A stretch of DNA of 5,346 nucleotides from Thermoplasmata archaeon (GCA_021835185.1 JAKBQO010000110.1:1-5346); one strand, 5' to 3'. Counted from the first letter of the stretch, positions 1 to 4,721 are shown. The notes: generated from the sequence alone by a model not told the origin. Numbers and translations are program-made.

Positions 1-429
1 TATTAAGGCAGATATGGCACTATTGAGTATTTTTACTCCTGTATAGTTTGAAGGTATATTCCCGTGTTCACTCCATACGAAAAATGAATTATGTTTAAAC
101 AGATAATAGTAATCATCATTTGTCAGATAAATTATATTGGAATTCTTCTCAATGTTTCTGATAATTGTCAAATTCATTATCCTGTCAAATTTGAGAATAA
201 TAGGTGCCATTAACCTTATGGCAAAATTCATTTTGCCCGAAGTGCCTATTATCAATTTAGAGTAAACTGATCTGATTCCATAAAGATTCTCTGTGCCATG
301 TGCGGGTATACCCTGAAGGACTATTTTTCTAAAATTCGGTGTTTTAAAGGAATTATAACGCGAAATTGTTTTTTCTATGCCTCCATTATAATTAATGCTG
401 GAAGGTATGACGAATGCAATGGTAATCAT
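1..429 (-). CDS. Probable GT-B family glycosyltransferase, N-terminal part (runs off the left edge)
   Basis: The reverse strand is open for 143 codons from the ATG at 429-427 to the window edge, so the C-terminal half is missing. The start reads MITIAFVIPSSINYNGGIEK: a short hydrophobic beta strand followed by a glycine-rich GG-I-E loop (residues 16-19), the usual opening of GT4-type glycosyltransferases that use nucleotide-sugar donors. Near residues 98-105 a strand (NIIYLTND) is followed at 120-124 by SEHGN, resembling the strand and His-Gly region at the end of the acceptor domain in this fold. The donor-binding E-x7-E motif would lie beyond the window and cannot be checked. A TATA-like box 26 bp upstream suits leaderless initiation at this ATG. 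The likely role is transfer of a sugar to a glycolipid, polysaccharide or glycoprotein at the cytoplasmic side of the membrane. The fold is moderately supported; the substrate is unknown. Confidence 0.65.
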   Translation of the reverse strand, partial: MITIAFVIPSSINYNGGIEKTISRYNSFKTPNFRKIVLQGIPAHGTENLYGIRSVYSKLIIGTSGKMNFAIRLMAPIILKFDRIMNLTIIRNIEKNSNIIYLTNDDYYYLFKHNSFFVWSEHGNIPSNYTGVKILNSAISALI

Positions 430-446
430 TGGTTTTGATATGCAAT

Positions 447-460
447 TTAATATAAAAATA
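447..460 (-). promoter_or_regulatory. TATA-like promoter for the glycosyltransferase gene
   Basis: Read on the minus strand this AT stretch gives TTTTTATATTAA, centred about 26 bp before the A of the ATG at 429. That is the spacing expected between an archaeal TATA box and a start site at or next to the start codon, so the mRNA is probably leaderless. No Shine-Dalgarno sequence is visible before this ATG. Confidence 0.5.
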
Positions 461-513
461 TATGCAGGTTATACACGGAAATAATCAAATTGCAAAAGGT
501 TAATAAATCATCA

Positions 514-533
514 TTTAATATTTGATATAAATA
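514..533 (+). promoter_or_regulatory. TATA-like promoter for the DUF211/VIT1-like operon
   Basis: Two overlapping TATA-like stretches occur here: TTTAATAT at 514-521 and GATATAAATA at 524-533. They predict transcription starts near 544 or 553, giving a leader of about 28-37 nt before the ATG at 581. The leader includes a Shine-Dalgarno-like GAGGT at 565-569, so this mRNA would be leadered, unlike the divergent gene to the left. Confidence 0.5.
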
Positions 534-542
534 GAGAAGAAT

Positions 543-569
543 GAAGCCGATGGCTCAATGCTTCGAGGT
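543..569 (+). promoter_or_regulatory. Small inverted repeat plus Shine-Dalgarno before the DUF211 gene
   Basis: GAAGC at 543-547 and GCTTC at 560-564 form a 5-bp dyad around a 12-nt spacer. It is followed immediately by GAGGT (565-569), complementary to the CACCTC tail of archaeal 16S rRNA and 11 nt before the ATG at 581. The Shine-Dalgarno supports the chosen start. The dyad sits around the predicted transcription start and could be an operator or a leader hairpin. Five base pairs is short enough to be chance. Confidence 0.35.
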
Positions 570-580
570 TTGAAATACTT

Positions 581-847
581 ATGAATCTGAGGAGAATTTT
601 ACTGGATGTTGACAAGGGATTGAATAGACCAACTTTGACAGAACTTGCCGGTTCCATCGAAGATGTGCCGGGAGTGGATGCGGTTAAAATAACTGTTACC
701 GAGATGGATATGGAAACAATGGGAACAAGTATTACTGTTGAGGGAATAAACATAAATTATAATTATCTTATAAAGGTAATAGAGGATATGGGTTGTGCAA
801 TACATTCCATTGATGAAGTCATTACAGGAAAACACGTCATAAAATGA
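581..847 (+). CDS. DUF211 family small archaeal protein
   Basis: This 88-residue protein matches in length and pattern the archaeal DUF211 family (COG1888, MTH889-type), whose members have a small ferredoxin-like alpha/beta fold that assembles into oligomers; their biochemical role is unsettled. Visible hallmarks are the N-terminal strand MNLRRILLDV, the E-x-V-P-G-V-D-A-V segment near residues 26-34, the ITVEGININY strand near 51-60, and the C-terminal GCAIHSIDEVITGK (71-84), a highly characteristic ending for the family. No membrane segment or signal peptide is present. The start is supported by GAGGT at 565-569. Its TGA overlaps the ATG of the following membrane protein (ATGA), so the two are almost certainly co-transcribed and probably translationally coupled. 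A partner or regulatory role for that VIT1-like transporter, perhaps metal sensing, is inferred from this arrangement. Family assignment is strong; function is open. Confidence 0.9.
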   Translation: MNLRRILLDVDKGLNRPTLTELAGSIEDVPGVDAVKITVTEMDMETMGTSITVEGININYNYLIKVIEDMGCAIHSIDEVITGKHVIK

Positions 848-1368
848 ATAAAAAATACATATTTCCAGTAAGCATAGGACTTTCTGATGGTATTATAACA
901 GCATTAATACTTGCGTCTGGGGGAATTATAGGAAAAAGTACTATCGATTTATTTGAGGCTTTCAAGATTTCATTCGGATCCGCATTTGCGGGGGCTTTCA
1001 GCTACTTCATAGCTCAGTACGCCGGACTGAACGAAGAACTGCACAGGACAGCATTGCAATTGAACCTTAAATCTACAAATTATCTACTGAAGGGCCATCT
1101 TGGCATAGAAATATTCGTTGAATCCCTGCTGGGTGCCTTTATAGCAGCCTTTTTCGGTTTTCTGGGTGCACTGATTCCACTGTCTTCATCGCTGATTATT
1201 AAGAACAATATTGAAATTCCCCTCTTCCTTTCGTATGCCTCTCTTGCCGTTCTGGGATTATTCATTAGCAAAACTACTGCCGGCAGGGCCAGATTCTGGA
1301 TATTAGTTATGGTTACGGTTGGGATAATAGTAACCATTGCCGGATACGAGTTGAAATTAATAGTATAA
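844..1368 (+). CDS. VIT1/CCC1-like (DUF125) integral membrane protein, putative Fe/Mn transporter
   Basis: The 174-residue protein has about five predicted membrane helices (roughly 8-30, 39-62, 90-118, 125-143, 150-170), the usual VIT1/CCC1 count. Helix 1 carries GLSDGIITAL (12-21), matching the family signature G-x-x-D-G with the conserved Asp at 15. Helix 2 has AGAFSYFIAQY (49-59), aligning with the family AGA-x-S-M-x-x-G-E-Y segment. Family members move Fe2+ or Mn2+ across membranes. Between helices 2 and 3 there is only a short polar stretch (about 63-88, with E64, E65, H67 and H85) rather than the long Glu-rich metal-binding domain of eukaryotic VIT1. The conserved Met and Glu of helix 2 are replaced by Tyr54 and Gln58, so substrate or mechanism may differ. 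The start overlaps the DUF211 stop by 4 bp. The family call is fairly secure; transport of iron or manganese is inferred. Confidence 0.75.
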   Translation: MNKKYIFPVSIGLSDGIITALILASGGIIGKSTIDLFEAFKISFGSAFAGAFSYFIAQYAGLNEELHRTALQLNLKSTNYLLKGHLGIEIFVESLLGAFIAAFFGFLGALIPLSSSLIIKNNIEIPLFLSYASLAVLGLFISKTTAGRARFWILVMVTVGIIVTIAGYELKLIV

Positions 1369-1400
1369 AACTTACCAAACATAAAATTTTCATCGGGCAA

Positions 1401-1414
1401 AGGTTAAATATTTA
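1401..1414 (+). promoter_or_regulatory. TATA-like promoter for the riboswitch-permease transcript
   Basis: AGGTTAAATATTTAT lies about 26 bp before 1434-1436, exactly where the first aptamer strand begins. This suggests the transcript starts at, or just before, the riboswitch with almost no additional leader. It also implies that the permease is transcribed separately from the DUF211/VIT1-like pair. Confidence 0.5.
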
Positions 1415-1434
1415 TCTTAAATTTAGTTAATTAA

Positions 1435-1514
1435 TATTCTGGGGGAGCTTTTTGGCTGAGAGGATAGGGATCGACCCCATGAACCTGATCCGGTTAATAC
1501 TGGCGGAGGGAATG
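1435..1514 (+). promoter_or_regulatory. TPP riboswitch (THI element)
   Basis: The conserved thi-box core is clear by eye: CTGAGAGG at 1456-1463, ACCCC at 1474-1478, GAACCTGATC at 1481-1490, GGTTAATAC at 1492-1500 and GCGGAGGGA at 1503-1511. The helices can be drawn. P1 is ATTC 1436-1439 with GAAT 1510-1513. P2 is GGGG 1441-1444 with CCCC 1475-1478. P3 is a minimal AGC/GCT (1446-1448 with 1455-1457) closed by a U-rich loop. P4 is CCT 1484-1486 with AGG 1507-1509. P5 is CCGG 1490-1493 with CTGG 1500-1503. This RNA class binds thiamine pyrophosphate and represses thiamine synthesis or uptake genes. The 3' strand contains the Shine-Dalgarno of the next gene, so control is most likely translational. 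P1 and P3 are unusually short. Confidence 0.95.
1505..1510 (+). promoter_or_regulatory. Shine-Dalgarno embedded in the riboswitch 3' strand
   Basis: GGAGGG is a strong match to the archaeal anti-Shine-Dalgarno and lies 6 nt before the ATG at 1517, which fixes the permease start. The same bases form the 3' sides of P4 and P1 of the TPP aptamer, so ligand-stabilised folding would hide them from the ribosome. Confidence 0.85.
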
Positions 1515-1516
1515 AA

Positions 1517-2734
1517 ATGGAATACGATAATGTAGAATACAGTAAAGTATCAGAAAAAATCAGCAAGACACCATGGAACAGGGAACACTGGATTATCTTT
1601 ATAGCTATATCAACTTCCTTTTTTATGTGGGGCATAACCCTGGCAATTGCACCACTGATTACAACATGGTATTTTGTTCCACAATTTTCATATTATTATA
1701 TTATCGGGGCAGCGCCAGCGGGACTTCTACTAGGCAATATGGCGATGGGCTATATATCCGATCGCCTTGGAAGAAAGAATATTTTTCTACTGACAATCGG
1801 TATCACTGTTCTGGGGCTTCTGGGTATAGGAATATCATACAATTACATTTATCTAATAATATTTGTATTTATTGCTGAATTTGGCCTTGGGGGCGATGAA
1901 ACACTTTCACTGGCAATCATGGTTGAATATCTGCCACTTAAAAATAGGGGATTTGCCATCATTGAATCATCAAATCTGGCTAATATAGGCATTACTATGA
2001 TAGCAGGATTGTTTCTTGTTTTTACCTCATCGGTTATCATTCAAAAAATGTGGCTTATTATCATTGCAATATTATCGGGGATACTCTCTATAATAGCACG
2101 ATACCATATGGAAGAAAGTGGATTATGGATACTGGGAACAAAAATAGGAACAAATAATAAGATTACTGCAGGCAATGCTATAAAATTTCTGGCACTTTCA
2201 TTCATGGGAATTGCCATAATAGTAGGATTTGCATTTTCAGATCTGGTTCTCGGTCCTTTCCATTTTCCCCAGTATACAGGAGTTATAATTTTCTTTTCTG
2301 TTCTGGCCGAATCAGTTTTTGGTGTTCTGGGTGGATATTATATGGGAAAAAGCAGCAGAAAAACTCTGGCAATGGTTGGATTCACTGGAATGCTGGCATC
2401 ATGGGTATTCGCCGTTATATTTCTGAACATAATCATATCAAATTTATTTTACCTTTTAGCTATACTTGCTATTAGTTCAATATTTGGTGAAATAGCATGG
2501 GGATCTAGAGAATTGCTGGAACCAGAAAATTTTATAAGCAAGTATAGAGGTAGAGGAATAGGGTCAGTGAGATCCGTAGGATATGCACTTTATATTGTTA
2601 TTATTTTTGTTCTTATAAATGCCGGCATAGAAACATATGCCTTTTTTATTCTTATTGTCTATCTGGCAGGATTCGCAGGTTCCTCACTCTATATGCTATA
2701 TGGCAGGGAAACTAAGTTTCTGAGGATCCGTTAA
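1517..2734 (+). CDS. MFS transporter under TPP riboswitch control, probable thiamine or thiamine-precursor importer
   Basis: This 405-residue, very hydrophobic protein has the length and about 12 membrane helices of the major facilitator superfamily. Signature motif A is present between helices 2 and 3 as GYISDRLGRKN (78-88), including Asp82, Arg83, Gly85 and Arg86. A degenerate copy, GYYMGKSSRK (273-282), occupies the equivalent loop of the second half. EYLPLKNRG (137-145) and its counterpart SKYRGRGIG (341-349) sit where sugar-porter-like MFS proteins carry their E/P-x-x-R-G motifs, and YGRET (395-399) ends the last helix. Helix 4 carries E121 and the GGDE segment (125-128), candidates for substrate contacts. 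The TPP riboswitch directly upstream is the main functional evidence: MFS proteins behind THI elements in Thermoplasma were proposed as thiamine transporters (often called ThiT1/ThiT2). The name thiT is also used for an unrelated ECF component, so no symbol is given. The 3' end overlaps the convergent gene by 23 bp. Confidence 0.85.
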   Translation: MEYDNVEYSKVSEKISKTPWNREHWIIFIAISTSFFMWGITLAIAPLITTWYFVPQFSYYYIIGAAPAGLLLGNMAMGYISDRLGRKNIFLLTIGITVLGLLGIGISYNYIYLIIFVFIAEFGLGGDETLSLAIMVEYLPLKNRGFAIIESSNLANIGITMIAGLFLVFTSSVIIQKMWLIIIAILSGILSIIARYHMEESGLWILGTKIGTNNKITAGNAIKFLALSFMGIAIIVGFAFSDLVLGPFHFPQYTGVIIFFSVLAESVFGVLGGYYMGKSSRKTLAMVGFTGMLASWVFAVIFLNIIISNLFYLLAILAISSIFGEIAWGSRELLEPENFISKYRGRGIGSVRSVGYALYIVIIFVLINAGIETYAFFILIVYLAGFAGSSLYMLYGRETKFLRIR

Positions 2735-3680
2735 AAAAATTTTTAAGAATTTGAAAGTCAGCCTTCATTATTTCCAAGTTTGCAGGGTTGCGCAATGCAG
2801 CAGCAGGGTGTAGTGTTACAAAATACTTTTCATTGAATAGTTTGCCATGATCTTTCATTACACTGTCAATAGATATTAGAGACCGTGCCGCCACTGAACC
2901 TAATAGGACTATGATTTCTGGCTGTATAATATCCATCTGAGCCAGAAAATATGGTTTGCAAATAGATATTTCTTCATCTGTTGGAGCTCTATTTTTTGGT
3001 GGAAAAAACTGTACAATGCTGGTAATATAACAGTCTTCTCTCTTCAGGTTAATTTCCTCAATAAGGCTATCAAGTAGCTTCCCACTTCTTCCTACGAAAG
3101 GCCTTTTCATTATATCCTCATTCCTGCCTGGCGCTTGTCCAATCAAGCATATTCTGGCATTCAAATTTCCCTCTCCAGGAACAAAATCAGTGCTCAGATC
3201 CCATTTTCTATTTTTGGGGATATCTCTGTATTCATCATTCAACTTTTTCATTTTATCCTGTTTTACAATATAGTTATTTGCATATTCCAGCAATTTTCTT
3301 TGGTTGGCAAAACGAAGAATTGACATACCCTCATCATAATTAAGCCATATGTACCCTCTATGTTCGTGCGATACAGTTATAGCCATATCAGCAGATACCT
3401 CGGAAAGAAACATCCTCACATGCTTCAATATTTTTGTTCCTCTGAAGGTAAAGTAATAAGTAATATCATAATGAAAAAATGGAACAAGGTTTTCTGGAAC
3501 TAAATTTACACCGGATTCTTCCATAGTTTCTCTTAGCGCGGCCTGTATTCCAGTTTCTCCTTCTTCTATATGCCCCTTTGGAAAATCAAGCCAACCTTCC
3601 TTTCTTTTCAGCAGGAGGAAATTATATTTATCCTTACATCTGGAATATACAACAATTCCATAACTGTATTCCACTCTCAT
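2712..3680 (-). CDS. Nudix hydrolase-uracil-DNA glycosylase (family 4-like) fusion protein
   Basis: This 322-residue protein has two domains. Residues 1-135 form a Nudix domain with a complete Nudix box at 36-58 (G36, E42, R50-E51, E54-E55, G57), preceded by WLDFPKGH (30-37), typical of Ap4A-hydrolase/MutT-like enzymes that cleave nucleoside diphosphates linked to another group. After a charged linker, about 170-315 resembles uracil-DNA glycosylases of the family 4/5 group: GQAPGRNED (181-189), PFVGRSGKLLD (194-204), YITSIVQFFPPKNR (218-231), EISIC (237-241) and the catalytic-region HPAAALRNP (291-299). Family 4 enzymes remove uracil from DNA and hold a 4Fe-4S cluster with four Cys. Here the N-terminal C-x-x-C is absent, the Cys after YITNVVK is Phe225, and only Cys241 remains. 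The motif-1 Glu is Gln182. Nudix architecture is certain; glycosylase activity is uncertain. The start suits a leaderless promoter 26 bp upstream. Confidence 0.88.
   Translation of the reverse strand: MRVEYSYGIVVYSRCKDKYNFLLLKRKEGWLDFPKGHIEEGETGIQAALRETMEESGVNLVPENLVPFFHYDITYYFTFRGTKILKHVRMFLSEVSADMAITVSHEHRGYIWLNYDEGMSILRFANQRKLLEYANNYIVKQDKMKKLNDEYRDIPKNRKWDLSTDFVPGEGNLNARICLIGQAPGRNEDIMKRPFVGRSGKLLDSLIEEINLKREDCYITSIVQFFPPKNRAPTDEEISICKPYFLAQMDIIQPEIIVLLGSVAARSLISIDSVMKDHGKLFNEKYFVTLHPAAALRNPANLEIMKADFQILKNFFNGSSET
2731..2747. terminator. Possible A/T-rich bidirectional termination signal
   Basis: TTAAAAAAATTTTTAAG lies at the junction of the two convergent genes. It gives five T on the plus strand just after the permease stop and seven T on the minus strand near the end of the Nudix-UDG gene. 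Archaeal RNA polymerase commonly terminates at short T runs. The tract also encodes Lys-Asn-Phe-Phe of the minus-strand protein, so it may simply be coding sequence. Confidence 0.3.
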
Positions 3681-3700
3681 GGAAATATGATTATATTATA

Positions 3701-3710
3701 GTATAAAAAA
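3701..3710 (-). promoter_or_regulatory. TATA-like promoter for the Nudix-UDG gene
   Basis: On the minus strand the stretch reads TTTTTTATAC and is centred about 26 bp before the A of the ATG at 3680, consistent with leaderless transcription. No Shine-Dalgarno sequence is evident in the intervening bases. Confidence 0.5.
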
Positions 3711-3732
3711 TGGGGGACGAAAATTTGATTGA

Positions 3733-3800
3733 AATTTAAAATTCTCCCGTAATTAGCCATGGTAATTTAAAATTAATATTACAGGTTCTATAGGCCATGG
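3733..3800. repeat. Paired direct repeats in a divergent promoter region
   Basis: AATTTAAAATT occurs at 3733-3743 and again at 3764-3774, exactly 31 bp apart, about three helical turns. GCCATGG occurs at 3756-3762 and 3794-3800, 38 bp apart. Both pairs sit between the divergent Nudix-UDG and MetF-like promoters. They could be regulator or chromatin-protein sites, but the first pair is pure A/T and may be chance in this AT-rich DNA. Confidence 0.3.
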
Positions 3801-3810
3801 ACAAAAAACT

Positions 3811-3822
3811 CTTTATTTTATT
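3811..3822 (+). promoter_or_regulatory. TATA-like promoter for the MetF-like gene
   Basis: CTTTATTTTATT is centred about 23-26 bp before the A of the ATG at 3839. This spacing predicts a start of transcription at the start codon, a leaderless mRNA. No Shine-Dalgarno sequence precedes the ATG. Confidence 0.45.
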
Positions 3823-3838
3823 ACGTGTATGGTAATAA

Positions 3839-4513
3839 ATGAAAATATATGCCGAAATATACCCTTCAAGAAACTTAGAGAGTCTCAAAGGCATGATTGA
3901 GCACATGGATATGTTTGATGGTTTCAATATACCGGACAATCCACTTGGGTATCCCACCATGCCTCCCGAGCTCATAGGCTATATAATTAGGAGGCAATTT
4001 CCAGAAAAAGACATTATTATTAACCAGCGATTGAAGGATATAAACGAGCTTAAATTAAGATCCATAATCACAGCAGCTAAGGCAATAAAAGCATCAATCA
4101 TATTTACACAGGGCGACAAACCACGTTATGGTAAGGAGTTAAATGATCTAGATTCTGTCTATGCCATGAACCTTGCCAGACACCGGGGTGTAGAATCTGG
4201 CTTAATTTTAAGCTTTAGAAAATCCTTAAAAGATATAAACGGAAGGTTGGAGCTAAACGCAAATTTATTCCTTGTGATAAATTTTGACGATCTTTCAATT
4301 CTAGAGAGCATGAATACGGAACGACTTATCCCCTACATAATAGTTAAAACTCAAAAAAATGGAAATATACTTGAAAAAATCAACCAATCATCTGTTAGAG
4401 CCGAAGATCTGCACCTCTATATGAAGAAATTTAAAAAGTACAGGCTTACGGGAACGCTCTTTTCTGTTCCCGGAGACAATGAAACATTACTAAACATAAG
4501 GGATTATTTTTAA
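3839..4513 (+). CDS. Methylenetetrahydrofolate reductase-like (MetF-like) protein, short form
   Basis: The 224-residue protein resembles the TIM-barrel of MetF-type methylenetetrahydrofolate reductases, flavoproteins that reduce a C1-carrying pterin to the methyl level for methionine synthesis. Strand 1 reads YAEIYPSRN (4-12), with Glu6 where MetF has its catalytic Glu (E-x-x-P-P). DGFNIPDNPLG (27-37) matches the next family segment (D-x-x-x-x-T-D-N-P). IINQRLKDIN (60-69) matches the R-D-x-N region, and IIFTQGDKP (87-95) matches the flavin-contacting T-G-D-x-P with Asp93. PYIIVKTQ (165-172) resembles the later I-T-Q strand. It is about 60-70 residues shorter than bacterial MetF, mostly at the C-terminal side. 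The Arg of R-D-x-N and the Gly spacing of T-G-D are altered, so it may be a divergent or specialised enzyme. It stands alone, with its own leaderless promoter. No signal or membrane segment is seen. Confidence 0.65.
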   Translation: MKIYAEIYPSRNLESLKGMIEHMDMFDGFNIPDNPLGYPTMPPELIGYIIRRQFPEKDIIINQRLKDINELKLRSIITAAKAIKASIIFTQGDKPRYGKELNDLDSVYAMNLARHRGVESGLILSFRKSLKDINGRLELNANLFLVINFDDLSILESMNTERLIPYIIVKTQKNGNILEKINQSSVRAEDLHLYMKKFKKYRLTGTLFSVPGDNETLLNIRDYF

Positions 4514-4538
4514 GAAGCAGTGGACATCATGTTTGCTA

Positions 4539-4561
4539 ATAAATATTCAATATAAATATTC
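4539..4561. repeat. Tandem 10-bp AT-rich repeat downstream of the MetF-like gene
   Basis: ATAAATATTC occurs at 4539-4548 and again at 4552-4561 (13-bp period). It lies in the 185-bp gap between the MetF-like stop and the beta-helix start. Its function is unknown. It is composed almost entirely of A/T and may be chance. Confidence 0.3.
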
Positions 4562-4600
4562 TTTATCCAGATTGCTGTATATTAATATTGTTGAACCGGT

Positions 4601-4609
4601 CTTTTTAAT
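4601..4609 (+). promoter_or_regulatory. TATA-like promoter upstream of the beta-helix gene
   Basis: CTTTTTAAT stands out next to the GC-richer CCGG (4596-4599) before it and CCGCTACAC (4612-4620) after it. It predicts a transcription start near 4630, just before the purine-rich AAGGGGGAGA at 4638-4647. Confidence 0.4.
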
Positions 4610-4649
4610 TTCCGCTACACAAAAACTACGATAGTTTAAGGGGGAGAAG

Positions 4650-4721
4650 ATGTTCAAGTGGAAAGAAATTATTATTATTCAATATATTATTCTATATTAT
4701 GCCAATAGTAAATCCAGATAA
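4650..4721 (+). CDS. Possible 23-codon leader ORF, or displaced N-terminus of the beta-helix gene
   Basis: An ATG at 4650 follows a strong purine-rich ribosome-binding stretch (GGGGGAG, 4640-4646) at close spacing and a plausible TATA box. It opens a 23-codon frame, MFKWKEIIIIQYIILY followed by seven more residues, ending at TAA 4719-4721. The peptide has a short basic start and an isoleucine-rich hydrophobic core, like a signal anchor. It overlaps the beta-helix start at 4699 in a different frame (offset by one base). It may be a coupled leader peptide, or the true start of the beta-helix protein separated by a single-base change. The Ile run comes from an ATT repeat, so it may also be meaningless. 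Confidence 0.3.
   Translation: MFKWKEIIIIQYIILYYANSKSR

Noticed and set aside
541..573. 10-codon upstream ORF (MKPMAQCFEV) in the DUF211 leader
   Set aside because: The predicted transcription start (about 544-553) is at or after its ATG, and no Shine-Dalgarno precedes it.
1080..1400. 106-codon open frame on the minus strand antisense to the VIT1-like gene
   Set aside because: It lies almost wholly opposite a well-supported membrane protein gene, has no recognisable motif and no promoter or ribosome-binding site of its own; it is a shadow of the coding strand.
1369..1434. Possible terminator (AAAATTTT at 1383-1390) after the VIT1-like gene
   Set aside because: Only four T in a row and no stem; not distinguishable from background in this AT-rich DNA.
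1512..1535. Out-of-frame ATG giving a 7-codon ORF at the permease start
   Set aside because: It is only one base from the Shine-Dalgarno, too close for initiation, while the ATG at 1517 has ideal spacing and opens the long frame.
3736..3975. 79-codon minus-strand frame crossing the start of the MetF-like gene
   Set aside because: It covers the promoter and first 45 codons of a recognisable protein and has no family features.
4669..4700. ATT-rich low-complexity tract considered as a phase-variable repeat
   Set aside because: The repeat unit is three bases, so copy-number change would not alter the reading frame, and the run is only four units long.
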